A DNA stretch of 64,000 nt from contig OY987246.1 of NCBI GenBank assembly GCA_963920765.1, positions 19,030,868-19,094,867 on the forward strand. The letters run 5' to 3'. Source of the stretch: Ulota crispa. Lineage: Eukaryota; Streptophyta; Bryopsida; Orthotrichales; Orthotrichaceae. A program made the translations under genes and the position numbers. Numbering within the stretch: position 1 is the first letter of the stretch; each line of letters starts with the position of its first letter. Positions 36,690 through 47,620 of this stretch are shown here, piece by piece. The notes beneath the pieces were generated by a model. The model was not told where the DNA came from, did not search any database, and was given only the letters and a program-made list of their open reading frames with translations.

Positions 36690-37749
36690 TTTTGAGGGAA
36701 ATTTGAGAAGGTATCTTATTTGAAAAGCAAAGTCAATGCTACAAAGACAAGACAAGGGCATGAGGAAAGTTTGAGGAGGTATTACATTTAAAAAGCAAGA
36801 CAATGCTACAAGAACAAGGATGAGGACAAGTAGAGAGCCTCTTATAGCATAGCTGCTTTTGTTTGAAAAAAAGAAGCTAATAGCATTTGCAAAGAAAGAA
36901 GGAAAGTTTGAGTTAGGCATCTTATTAACCCTTAAACGACGAGGCGGACAAAAGTAGTCCGCGGGATATACACTACGCTAGTTGGCCCCGGCGTTCAAGG
37001 GTTAAGCAAGTCAATGTTACAAGGGCAACGACAAAGTTTGCATTAAGAGAAGTCCTCGTGAAAATTTGAATAAGTATCTTATTTTTGAGAAAGCAAGCCA
37101 ATGTTACATGGACAAGGAAAGAGCCTCTTGTGACATAGCTGTTTTATTTGAAAACAAGAAGATGATTGCATCATCAAGGAAGAAAGAAAGTTTGAGTTGG
37201 TATCTTATTTGAAAAGCAAGCCAATGCTACAAGCACAAGGACAGAGAGAACCTCTTGTAACGTAGCTGCTTTGTTTGTTCGTTTGTTCAAAAAGAAGAAG
37301 TTGTATTAACGAAACATTTGAAAATGTGATGGTTTATTTGCTATGAAAGAAACTTTGCATTCAAAAGAAACCCTTATAAGGAAAGAAAATTTGAATAGGT
37401 ATCTTATTTGAAAAACAAGCCAATACTACAAGCACAAGAACAGAGACAAGGAGAGAGCTTCTTGTAGCGTAGCTGCTATTTTTTATGGCATTGTCAAATG
37501 AAGAAGGAAAGTTTGAGTTGGTGTCTTATTTGAAAAGCAAGCCAATGCTACAAGCACAAGGACAAATACAAGGATAGAGCCTCTTATAGTGAAGTTAAAT
37601 TTGTTTGAAAAGAAGAAGTTAATAGCATTTTCAAAGGAAGAAGGAAAGTTTGAGTAGGCATTTTGTTTGAAAAACAAGCCAATGCTACAAGGACAAGAAC
37701 AAGAATAGAGACAAAAACAGAGAACCTCTTGTGACGTAGCTGCTTTGGT
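36690..37749 (+). repeat. Tandem array upstream of the F-box/kelch gene
   Basis: Units of roughly 120-200 bp recur with the anchor GTTTGAGTTGGTATCTTATT (about 36700, 36770, 36903, 37060, 37190, 37390, 37506, 37647), each followed by AAGCAAGCCAATGCTACAAG and by CTCTTGTGACGTAGCTGCTT. The last unit runs into the F-box start codon. One unit (37477) begins ATGGCATTGTCAAATGAAGA, resembling the gene's first codons ATGGAATCGTCAGAGGAAGA. The array appears to contain diverged copies of the gene's own leader and first codons. A 73-bp TTAA element is inserted at 36929. Confidence 0.7.
36929..37001. mobile_element. 73-bp TTAA micro-element, copy f
   Basis: Ends CCCTTAAACG and CGTTCAAGGG with TTAA outside both (36925-36928, 37002-37005). 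It interrupts one unit of the array upstream of the F-box gene. It has the same length as copy c. Confidence 0.8.
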
Positions 37750-40700
37750 TTGATGGAATCGTCAGAGGAAGAGGAGGAGCATCGTGTAGACCAACAAGAG
37801 CTGATTCCAGGATTACCGGATCTCCTGGTGACCCATTTCATCATCCCAAGGCTGCCCTGGTACACTCGCCCACGCGTACTCGCCATTTCCAAGGCCTGGA
37901 AGATGGCATTCCACCACAACACATCAGGCTTCTTCTTCTTGCAAGCGCGTACAAAAGAGCTCTACAACCCCACCGGATTGTTTCTCATCCACGAAGTCCT
38001 CAATGCTGATTTGCAAGACGACGACGAGGAGCAACTGGCCATCAAGTCACCGAGTGCCAGGCAGGGTCCGGGAAATATTTGTGATCTTTCGCTTGATTTC
38101 CTTCGATTCCCATATTTTACCGGTTTATCAAGGAACTACAGTGCATGACACTTATAACCAACAACTCCCAATTCAACAACTCCCAATTCAAGTGGTTAGA
38201 ACACAATATTCATTAAAAGGGGAAAAAGCTTACAAAGTGGGATTTTGAAGGATTAGGGTGGTCACCTGAATTTGAGCTCTAGTGTTTTTTTTGGTACACG
38301 TGGCCTCACCTGAGAGGAGGAATTTGAGAGGGAAAAATTTTCGTGGCTCAGATTTAGTTTGATACCTTTGAATTTGGTTTAAGGTGGCTATTTTGGATTA
38401 AGGTGAAATACAAAATGATACACATGTTTTTCCCCTTTTAATGAATATTGTGTTTTAGCCTATTAAGGTTTTGTCAAAAAAAAGGTTATCAAAAATTCAA
38501 GTCCAAAATTTTCGAGTCCACCAAGATGAAGCTTAGGGTTTGTTCTGCTTGGTGGTGGAATTACTTTTAAGCTAATGAGTATATGTGTTGAGCCTTAATA
38601 TTTCTTGATTAGCCAATAGTTGTTGATTATAAGTGTCATGCACTATACTTCATGTATTTTCTCTATCTAATACTATAAATTATTTGTTTTTAGATCTTCA
38701 ACCGGTTTTTCAGCCAATGTTCATAAATTGCAAACGAGTTTTTCTCATCTCAATTGATTTTTCAGCATGTGTTCATAAATTTTAAACGGGTTTTTTCTCA
38801 TTTCAACTGGTTATTTCAGCCAAAGTTGATAAATTGCAAACGAGTTTTTCTAGGTTTTCAACCGGTTTTTCAACCAATGTTCATAAATTGCAAACAGGTT
38901 TTTCGAGGTTTTCAACCGGTTTTTCAGCCAGTGTTCATAAATTGCAAACGGGTTTTTCTCATTTCAACCAGTTTATCACTCAGCTGATGTCCATAAATTA
39001 TAAACTATGTTTTAGGTTTTCAACCGATTTTTCAACCAATGTTCATAAATTGCAAATGAGGTTTTCTCATTTCAACCGGCTATCTTTGAACTAACGGTGG
39101 GTTCTTCCCGGACCTTGGTGCCAGGCTGTCTTCGCAGGACTCGGACAAGGAGGAGCCGTCGGATGTGTTTCTGCTGCAGAGATATGCGATGGAGATGTGG
39201 GACATGCGGGATGGCTCGTGGCACCGGTTGCCGCCCATTCCGTCGTACGCGTCGGGGGTGCCGCCGTGCTGCAGCTTTGTGAGCTTGGAGAAGCGGCTGT
39301 ACGTCATGGGCGGTGTTCCTGACAGTCGCCAGCCCAAAGAAAGTGCTGCCATGCACATGCTCAACCTTGGCTTGGTACACCTCTCCAACTCCCAAAAAGT
39401 GCTTGCTTGCTTGGTTTCCTTCTTTCCATCAACATGTTTTTGCCAAACCCCAATAAAATCATAAACATATAAGGTAGGAGGCTCAAGAACCGGGCATCTA
39501 AGGGCTGAAACTGAATTTTGGGGAGGTAAAACTTCTTAAAATATTTTTCAGTAAATTTTCCTTGAAAGACAAGAGGATTTGACATCTAACCCAACTTGTT
39601 TCAAATTTTTTGGAGCTTTGTGAAATTAGACATGAAGTTTTGAAGTGGAAAGATCATAGGGCTCTAAAACCGTGCACCTTCTTAAATGTACACTGCTTAC
39701 ACATTACTAAAAACTCTGAAAAATAACATGTACGTGTCAAATACATTTAAGAAGGTGCACGGTTTTAGTGCCTGCACGGTTTATGAGCCGACTACCTTTG
39801 TGGATTGCTAACTCCACCAAATTTGTGGCTAACACAATATTTGTTAATTGGAAAGGGTCTTGGATACTAAATTTTGCATTCGTGAGGATATTTTGGTGAT
39901 TAAGTGAGCTTTTTGACAGTTCCTTCTAGATATTTCATTGTTGGTGTTAGATGTTGAAGGAATCATCATAGAATTCCCTCTCAATCATCAGAAATCTCTT
40001 AAAACATAAAATCCAAAAGTCCCAAAATTGTGTTTTTTTCCCAAATCAAAAATTTTAGGAGGTAAAATCTTCACCACATTGCGCCATGTTGGACAAGGTA
40101 TTTTGTGAATGTAAAACAATGCGCCTCGAGTAATGAGTCAAGATTATGTGAGCATGAACCAATTATGAGCTCAAAATCATTAGAAAACTGTAAAAACAGC
40201 AATTTTGTCAAGAGATGAAAGTTTTTAATGCACAATTTTAGTGCCATATGTACACCGTTATAGGTGAAATTTAGTATTTTGATTAAAGAAATGTAGGCTC
40301 ATGGCTCACGACTCACAGATATCCACTCACAATATAGCATTCTCCAAATCGTACTCGACTCTTCCCCTTTTCTTTTTCTTTATCCATCTCTTCCCTTTCT
40401 TCTTTCTTTCTTTTACTTGACTAAACTTCCATAACTTTGAGTATGTATAATCCTAGATAAGTACATCATTACTAAATGATCATTTGATAAATACAAGATT
40501 TTCCCTCCTTTTCTTTATGAAAAACCTGAACATGGTGCAATATGGTGGATTTAGCAAAAAATGTGGTGAATCTTGCAATTCCATATCATTTACTGACAAT
40601 TTTCGAATACAGAAATTATGTGTCTAATATGATAGGATGAGTAAGTTGGCCCTAAAAATCACCCTATTATATCAGCCAGGGGCATTGGTGGTGGGAGCCA

Positions 40701-41691
40701 TGTGCAAGTATGCGGTTCTCAAGGGCGTATGTGAAGTGCGTGGCCCACAAGGGACACATTTACGTAGTGGGGGGTACGTGTCCAGCGGAGGTTTACAGTG
40801 TGGTTGACAACCAATGGCGTGGCTTGCCGGACATGGTGAATGTGCAATTCTTTTGCAATGGCATTTTGGCCCTTGAAAACCAGATTTTGGCCTATGGGTG
40901 TGACATTGTGGACCCGGATGTTCTGGTCGAAGCAGACGTTGACTCAGCTCGAGTTTATGATTTACTGTCTAGAACTTGGACCAAGGTCCAATTTGACTTT
41001 TCAAGGTGTTGTACCGCGGCTTCTGGGTATTTTATGATCGATATTGTGGATGGCACACTAATTACCTACGACACTAATACCCAAAACTCCACTTTCTTTG
41101 ATGGAAAGTTACATGTACGCACATTGTTACTACAAAGCCAAAATATGTATGGATATATTCAACCACTTATGGCCTATTCATGTAATTATGAAATTTCTAT
41201 GTTTTTAAGGATCTTAACCAATGTATACATATATCCAACATATGGACGTATTTGATCACATATGAACTATTCATTCATGTAATCATGATTTTTATGTGTT
41301 TTGAGATCTCCCTACGTTTTGCATGAATCTCTTGCTACAGATACTTCTCAAATTTGAAGTTTTTATTGATATGTATGTCTGGGCTTGCCATGTGCAGGAT
41401 CAAGTGGATATAAATAGGGGAAGTCAAACACAGCTAAGTTTTTATATTGACGATGATTACATTTATCATCCATCTTGTCAAGTACTTGATCTCGTTGTTG
41501 TGGAGACTTTGGAAAAACCTTTAGAAATCTATACTCTTGTTTCTCCATTTGGATCTAGGCTACATGAGTTGTGGCGTGGCATTATAGATTTTGATGCATG
41601 CAAAGTGACGTGGGATCAGAATATTCCTTGTCCTTTCAAACTTAGTCAACTTAATTCAGAAAACTTATCTGAAATTTGTTACATGTCATGA
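37750..41691 (+). CDS. F-box/kelch-repeat protein (probable SCF adaptor)
   Basis: F-box/kelch proteins recruit targets to SCF ubiquitin ligases: the F-box binds SKP1 and the kelch propeller binds substrate. Exon 1 starts at ATG 37750 and encodes an acidic start then the F-box (LIPGLPDLLV through LAISKAWKMAFH); its 3' end is unresolved (about 38030-38140). Exon 2 (from about 39125 or 39138, to 39374) has WDMRDGSWHRLPPIP and the kelch motif LYVMGGVPDSRQ. Exon 3 (40680-41114) has MRFSRAYVKCVAHKGHIYVVGG and VVDNQWRGLPDM. Exon 4 (41398-41691) ends at TGA. Junctions 2-3 and 3-4 are GT-AG and phase 0. Intron 1 holds a MITE nested in another plus a 54-bp tandem repeat that reaches exon 2, so the first splice is uncertain. 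It may be active, or damaged at exon 1/2. Confidence 0.75.
38141..38643. mobile_element. MITE, GTGC-ended family, copy 3, split by another MITE
   Basis: Ends GTGCATGACACTTATAACC and its partner (TTATAAGTGTCATGCAC) bound 503 bp. A different MITE (38200-38454 plus a TTAG duplication) lies inside, leaving about 244 bp of host element. It begins right at the end of the open frame of F-box exon 1. Confidence 0.85.
38200..38454. mobile_element. AACACAATATTCATTA MITE, copy 2 (255 bp), nested
   Basis: The inverted ends pair perfectly over 27 bases (AACACAATATTCATTAAAAG and onward). TTAG is duplicated at 38196-38199 and 38455-38458. It is inserted into a GTGC-ended MITE, so it moved after that one. 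Confidence 0.9.
38695..39075. repeat. ~54-bp tandem repeat, seven copies, in F-box intron 1
   Basis: TTCATAAATTGCAAACGGGT recurs at about 38721, 38773, 38827, 38881, 38935, 38991 and 39043 (spacings 52-56), each with TTTCAACCGGTTTTTCAGCC. A lone diverged copy is at about 58799-58860. Open frames across it are an artefact of the period. Confidence 0.9.
39472..39797. mobile_element. TA-flanked AGGTAG MITE, type A, copy 2
   Basis: Ends AGGTAGGAGGCTCAAGAACC and CTACCT, with TA on the left and TT on the right. It lies in the second intron of the F-box gene and has the family's internal palindrome (CACCTTCTTAAATGTA and its complement). Confidence 0.75.
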
Positions 41692-41983
41692 TTTTTGTTT
41701 AATAGATGTATGTAGAAACAAAATTCGAACTATGACAATGTTACGCCAAAAGAATTTGGTTAGCGTTTTGTGATTTGTGACTATATGCATAACAATTTAC
41801 ATGTGTTGTTTGAGACTTTATGTTGTAATCTACAAGTTTTGAAATTTTATAAACTGCCGGATAGCACTATTCTATAATGGAATCGTAAGGAAATGTTTGT
41901 AGGTTTAAGAAACAAAATGAAACTATGCTATTGTTATAGTGTATGGCAATTATAATCAACTGTTGCCACTACTCGATATAGTA

Positions 41984-42297
41984 AGGTAGCAGCACCCATA
42001 ACCGTCAAATTAAGGGTTTTGAACATGATGTTTATTAATAAACATCTAGCAAATTATAGGATCCTATTAGCAAGAGAAAAATGATAAGTTTGCACTTTTG
42101 AATGTATTATTTGGATATTGCTAAAGTAAGTTGTGAATTTTTAAAGAGCCGACTGCAATTGCACCTAATACCAACACTAAGGTTTCATTTTCACATATTG
42201 TACATCCTTGTAATTACATCTATCCACTTCCACAAATTTTCCAAGATTTTAGAGGTGATGGTTATGGGTAGAGTGATGGTTATGGGTGTTGCTACCT
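41984..42297. mobile_element. TA-flanked AGGTAG MITE, type B, copy 3 (314 bp)
   Basis: Ends AGGTAGCAGCACCCATAACC and GGTTATGGGTGTTGCTACCT, flanked by TA. Collinear with 22487-22800 and of the same length. It lies just downstream of the F-box gene. Confidence 0.85.
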
Positions 42298-42865
42298 TAA
42301 AGTATAGTACATACAAGGTAGTTTGTCCTTCATGCAAAAATTTATTACAGAAGTTACTACACACCAAATGCCATGGTTATGGTAATCTAATACATAATCA
42401 AGTCAAGATTTTATATGAAGTTTCAAAATTCTAAATCAATGAATCATGTGTTGATTACTAGGGCGTCAATGAAGTAAGGTGAATCTCAAGTTCAAATTCA
42501 AAATTACCTAATTGAAATCTACAATATGTTGAGTTGTATTTTTTTTCTTTCGGCTTTAGGTTCGAATTGGATTTTTAAAACTTGAAATGACTTGTGTTGT
42601 TTTCTTCTTATGATCCTTTTAGATTGTTTACCAAGAAAGAGATTATTGTTGAGTTAGTTAAAAGGACCTTTGAAATTAAATACAAATGGTGATCTTTCTT
42701 TCTATGCAATAAATTAAACACCTCTAGATTAAGCCATATTTGATCATATAATAGAAGATGCATTGACAATTAAAGATTCTCTCAATTGGTTTCATAAAGA
42801 TTCTCAATCTCTATTCTTTCAACAACATAGTAGTTGGCTAAACATTTTCCTAATTCTAAACAAGT

Positions 42866-42870
<5 letters not shown>

Positions 42871-42909
<39 letters not shown>

Positions 42910-42975
42910 TGTATATACACATATATGTATATACATATATATGTATATATATGTATATATATACATATATATATA
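42871..42975. repeat. TA-rich microsatellite
   Basis: Alternating TA, with interspersed CATATATG and TACACA units. Long open frames here are artefacts. Confidence 0.95.
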
Positions 42976-42977
42976 TA

Positions 42978-43275
42978 GGGAATTGCTAACGCGACACCCC
43001 ATGTGAGCATGAAATGTGATTTATAATGCTGAATTTTTGATTTGGATCAAAAAATTTGTTTCACCTTTATCATTCTAAGGTTATACTCAAAAAAAAAAGA
43101 TATGCTAAAATTTGAAATTAAAAATATAGGACTATTGAGTTACTTAAAACAAAAATACATTAAAAAATAGTGTTGATGGACCACTTCAATAAAAAAAATT
43201 AGCACTATTTTATCAAATTTCATGTTCACAAGGGGTGTCACGATAGTAATTTAGGATGTCGCTATAGTAATTCCC
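42978..43275. mobile_element. GGGAATT-ended MITE between two microsatellites
   Basis: Ends GGGAATTGCTAACGCGACAC and its diverged complement (GTCGCTATAGTAATTCCC) are flanked by TA. The element is bounded on the left by a TA microsatellite and on the right by a hexanucleotide repeat that starts at its edge. Confidence 0.7.
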
Positions 43276-43276
43276 T

Positions 43277-43412
43277 ACATCTACATCTACATCTACATCT
43301 ACATCTACATCTACATCTACATCTACATCTACATCTACATCTACATCTACATCTACATCTACATCTACATCTACATCTACATCTACATCTACATCTACAT
43401 CTACATCTACAT
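43277..43412. repeat. (CATCTA)n microsatellite, about 22 units
   Basis: Uninterrupted hexanucleotide repeat, immediately adjacent to the right end of a MITE. Confidence 0.98.
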
Positions 43413-44695
43413 ATTATTGATGTCGTCTTGGGAGCAATTAAATGAAATTAGCAAAAATATTTTAGCAAAACCATGATTAAATTTCACTAGAGAGCTCATT
43501 TGATATTGGATTTTGTTGTGTTTAATCAAATGGACAAAATTTTACATGGTTTAAAAGATTGTTTTCTTTTTGTCTGTTGCATACGATTAAAAACAATCCC
43601 TTCAAAGCACTTGACAATGGAAGATCACGCCAAGTCATGGTCTATCAGAACGTTTTTGGACTTTTTATTTGAACAAGATTCAATAAATATGCAAACACCG
43701 TAAGAAGGTTATAATATAGAACAAAAGAAGCATTTCATCTTATTTCATAAACGTTTTTGGTTTGGTTATGGATAGGTTTGTTTAGGTACCTCAAAAAAGA
43801 AAGAGCCAATATATTCCTACCAATTTAAATAAGATATGATTTCCAAAACACGCGTTTGATTGCAAAACAGGAAACTGCATATTTTTCAACATTCTTTTAG
43901 AATAGTCCCTCACTTTTGCCAATGAAGATTTGTAATCAATTATTCGTCGATCTCCATCAGCAGTCCCAAATGCAACATTTATAATCATCTATATTTGCTT
44001 ACAAAACTGCTAAATGTGTCGAAAATACAAATTTTAACATTTGGATAGAGTGTTTTAAACCTCACAACAAATTTGTTTATTTCTCTGACCCAATTACAAG
44101 AGAAAAGCTTGATTACTCACATTGCTTTCATCATTAGTTTTTTTGTTGTTTTCCTTAGTTTCTCCAGCACTATAGACCCATGTTGGCACTTTTTTGTATC
44201 TAGCAGGTGCACAATTTTTGGAGTTTTCTCACGACTAAATTTTTTGTACGAGAAAACTAAACATCTTAGGAAAATTTCAGTTGACCGTAAGGGATTCAAA
44301 CCTCAAGAAAACAAAGTAGTCATAGGGCGTTTTTCTTGCAAAAATAAGGTATTTTTTAGTTCTCGAAAAAGAAACCAAGAAAATGATGCATACCTAGCAA
44401 GGCGTGCGAAAGTGCTAGTTTAGGGCCTTCTCTAATCATAAAACAAGGAAAACCACATAAACAAGCCTCGAAACTACCATGAAAAGTCAACATTTTTTTC
44501 ATAAGAAGGAAAGGAAGAATTTAACTACATTAGGTGCAAAATGTACAAAGTTTTGAATGCATCTGCATGGTTACTTGCCAAAGATATGACACATGCTAAA
44601 CTTGGATGACAATAGCTCTATACCCCTTCAAATATTTTCGTGGCACACAATTCTAAGGAAAGCATTAAAACTCACAAAGGTCTTAATTACTCTGC
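43413..44695. other. No gene recognised
   Basis: AT-rich DNA. A 116-codon frame at 44073-44423 has no recognisable similarity and looks like chance. Confidence 0.45.
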
Positions 44696-44703
44696 TAACC
44701 TTT

Positions 44704-44936
44704 TTGTGGGGTTAAGGTGAAATACCTCCACTATTTTACAAACAAGGATAAAGTAAGAATATGCCCCTATTTTGAAGCTAGTCATTTTAATTCTCTTCCT
44801 ACTTCCTCTAGCTAAATTGACATTTCTAAATGTTAATGTGAATTCAGAATCCTCAAATTCAATCTCTTGATGGTAAATATCTAAACTAACAATTTTTGGC
44901 ATGTGACAAAGCAGAGCTTTTCACCTTAGCCCCATA
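44704..44936. mobile_element. Diverged relative of the GGGCTCAG MITE family
   Basis: Ends GTGGGGTTAAGGTGAAA and TTTTCACCTTAGCCCCATA form inverted repeats. The interior CCTCAAATTCAATCTC(T/C) and GGTAAATATCTAAACT match the interior of the copy at 60148-60443. Confidence 0.6.
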
Positions 44937-45021
44937 AAAGGATCTTAGAGCATTGAGGACTTGCGTGAGTTTTAGAGTTCTCCCTCTTCCACTTCTAGCA
45001 CGTCAAGCAATGACAATTTAA

Positions 45022-45254
45022 CCCTTAACCCCTAAAGGACCATTGTCCCTTCGGGGGACAAATGGGATTTCGGGTAGGTACCTACGGCCTCAATTTTTTT
45101 CCTGATTTTTTGAAACTTTTTTTGAAGATAGGAAAACACATTAGCTTTTGGGGAATATAATTTTTATTCCAATTGATGCCATGGAGTCAAAGTTATGCCC
45201 AAGTAAGCACAAATTTGGGGACTAGGGGCAGCAAAAAAAATTCTTATAAAAACT

Positions 45255-45285
<31 letters not shown>

Positions 45286-47090
45286 CTTATAGATTATATC
45301 TTTACTTACTTCTAGAGCTTTGATTCATTCCATTTGGACTAGTTATGAGAAAGTTATGGACAATCTTGTTTTTTGGGCAATCCAAGCATCTTCTTGAAAA
45401 AATAACTTATAAACTTCATTTTTGAATGCAGCTTTAACATTTTTCCAAAAAAAATTGTTGGAGAGGGTGAAATTTGCTTTCTAGAACAATGTCACCATTG
45501 GGATTATTGCGTTTCAATTCCATTGCAGGGTTATTAGCAATTTACGTTTTTCTTCAATCTCATACCTTCCTCTACCTAATGTTTTTTTAAAGAATGAAAA
45601 TTAAGTGTTCTTTTTTGAAATTTTTTCCCAAGATTCCCAACTCAACTTCCCACCATGCAAAAATAAAATTCCAAACTCTGTGGTGCAAAAATTTTAAGTT
45701 AAAAATGTTCAAAGTTAAAAAATTTCGTCAAGCAAGGTGCAAAAAAAGTTGTTTTTTACTTTTTAAATGCAAATATCTTCCAATCTGTGCTGTCAAAGTT
45801 CTTGAGTTTTGTATGACACATTCTTATAGTAGTCTAGTACAAGATCCTATGGTCAAATATGCAAAATGCTTGATTTTCAAACTTTTTTACTCTTTGCTAT
45901 AGAGGTGGCAGTTTTGAGTGTCTTTTGACAAAATAAAGGCCATGGTCCTTTAGGGGTTAAAGGACCAACTGTCCCCTCGAGGGACAAATGGATTTCGGGC
46001 ATGTACCTATAGCTTAACTACTTTGTGTGATTTTTTGAAACTTTTATTGAAAGTGAGGAATTCAAAAATCTACATGGGCATCTAATTTTTTCTTCATTCT
46101 AATAAGAGACGAAGAAGTTATGCAAAAATGTTGAAAAATGGGTGAGAATGGGCAGCCCGGGCAAAGCTTCTCCTTTGTATGTGAGAGTTGACTAGAAGGA
46201 GGGGCAGCTTGTAGAGGGCAGAAGTAGCAGCAAGAAGGGTAGCAAAGATGAAGGGATGGTTGTCAGAACCCTCTCTGACAATTCGCAGGGGCAGGTAGGG
46301 GATGCGGGAATCAATCCTAAGCAAGTCAATTAAAGCTTGGAAGGGCCCATGTGGCAACACATCAGGAAGTCTAGCATGCATTTTGTGGGCCATCCATGGC
46401 CATGTATGGCCAAAGGGCCAGGCTCAGGAAGTTCAAGGTCGGGAGAGTGTCAAGGGGGCAAAGGGTGGGGGGATGGGCCCGTCCTCGAGGACCCTGACCC
46501 TTCCTTTGCATTTGCCCCATCCTAAAAAAAATCAAATTTAAATTTTATGAGGAAGTTGTATATGGTTTTCAAAATTTTAATTTTTTGTGTAGTAAAACAT
46601 TAATGTTTCTAAGTTTTCACCGCTTCAATTTGTGTAGTTCATAATATTGAATTTTACATAAATTTTCCAATTTTGCCTGATGTAGTTATAAATTTCATGA
46701 CCTTCCGATACTCAAAGATTTTTTGAAGTATGTTCTACACCTCCAATTGATTTGAAAATTCTTCTACACATAGCTAACTTGGTTTTCTACATGGGAAAAA
46801 TAAACCTCAACTTTGTGTAAAGTAAGGTTTTTGCTACGAGAGTGGTCAAAGGATTAGAAAATTTTGGGCATGAAGGAAAAAACTTTTTTCTTCACTTCAA
46901 ATGTCAATACCTCACTCTCCTTCATCTAAAATGAGCTAATTTTTTTCCCACCAGTACCTCCCATAGTCTAGGGCAAGACCCTATGGTTGGATTTTCATAA
47001 AGAACATTTTTTTCTACCTTTCTACTCATTCCCCCAAAAATGGCAAAATTTGGTAACTTTCACAGAAAAAAGGGCTTGATCCTTTAGGGG
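45022..47090. mobile_element. TTAA-flanked MITE, copy g, split by copy h
   Basis: Outer ends are CCC (45022) and TTTAGGGG (47090), with TTAA at 45018-45021 and 47091-47094. The left terminal repeat reads CCC-TTAA-AGGACCAACTG, and its internal TTAA holds the whole of copy h, which duplicated the TTAA. Without the insert it is about 1137 bp. A GC-rich segment (46140-46500) inside it is unlike the AT-rich rest. Confidence 0.75.
45029..45956. mobile_element. TTAA-flanked MITE, copy h (928 bp)
   Basis: Ends CCCCTAAAGGACCATTG and CCATGGTCCTTTAGGGG with TTAA on both sides (45025-45028, 45957-45960). It is nearly the same length as copy i (49013-49932), to which it is homologous in inverted orientation. 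Contains a ~24-base T run at 45261. Confidence 0.9.
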
Positions 47091-47328
47091 TTAAATCATT
47101 ATTCATCCTAAATTTACTAAGCCTTATCCTGTCTTTCACTTGGTAATTGATCAATGATTGGTTGTTCATAGGAAACATTTAGTGAGCTCAAACAAAACAA
47201 GATGGGAAACAAGAATTTTAAGGGCTCTTCTAAAATAAATGTAAACTTTTGGTTTCTCAAATGATAAGTACACGTACATGACTTCTAACTAGATCACATT
47301 TTGTGAAGGGTTTTTTTTTTTTTTTTTT

Positions 47329-47620
47329 TCTTGGCAAATATTTGCCTAAACCCAAGCCTAAATTGTACTTGACTTTATCATTGGCTTCCATTACACTAAG
47401 AAATTTGGGTGAAAAAATGGGTGAAATCCCCAACACCCTCCCCCATTCAAACACATGGTTTGCCACATTTTGGATGAAAGTAGTTAATAGTAGTAAATTT
47501 ATTGGATGAATGCATACACCTCACTCATTATTTCCAATTTCAGCCAAAATTTCCTTACTTGCTTGCATTCTTGGGTGTAGGTCGCTCTACCTTGTCCAAG
47601 ACCAAAAAAAAACCTTGCAT
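47329..47620. repeat. Dispersed repeat with GGCAAATATTTGCC end, copy 2
   Basis: Homologous to 27799-28075. Preceded by a run of T (47309-47331). See copy 1 for the class question. Confidence 0.6.

Noticed and set aside
38754-39094. Open frames with repeated CKRVF and FQPVFQP-type peptides
   Set aside because: The ~54-bp DNA repeat (a multiple of three) produces a periodic peptide; it lies in an intron and has no start or codon signal.
39072-39395. Minus-strand frames of 102-107 codons
   Set aside because: They are antisense to F-box/kelch exon 2.
42763-43010. Frames with alternating Tyr-Ile
   Set aside because: Translation of the TA microsatellite.
43277-43412. Regularly spaced repeat that might suggest a CRISPR array
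   Set aside because: It is a pure hexanucleotide microsatellite without spacers, in a eukaryotic genome.
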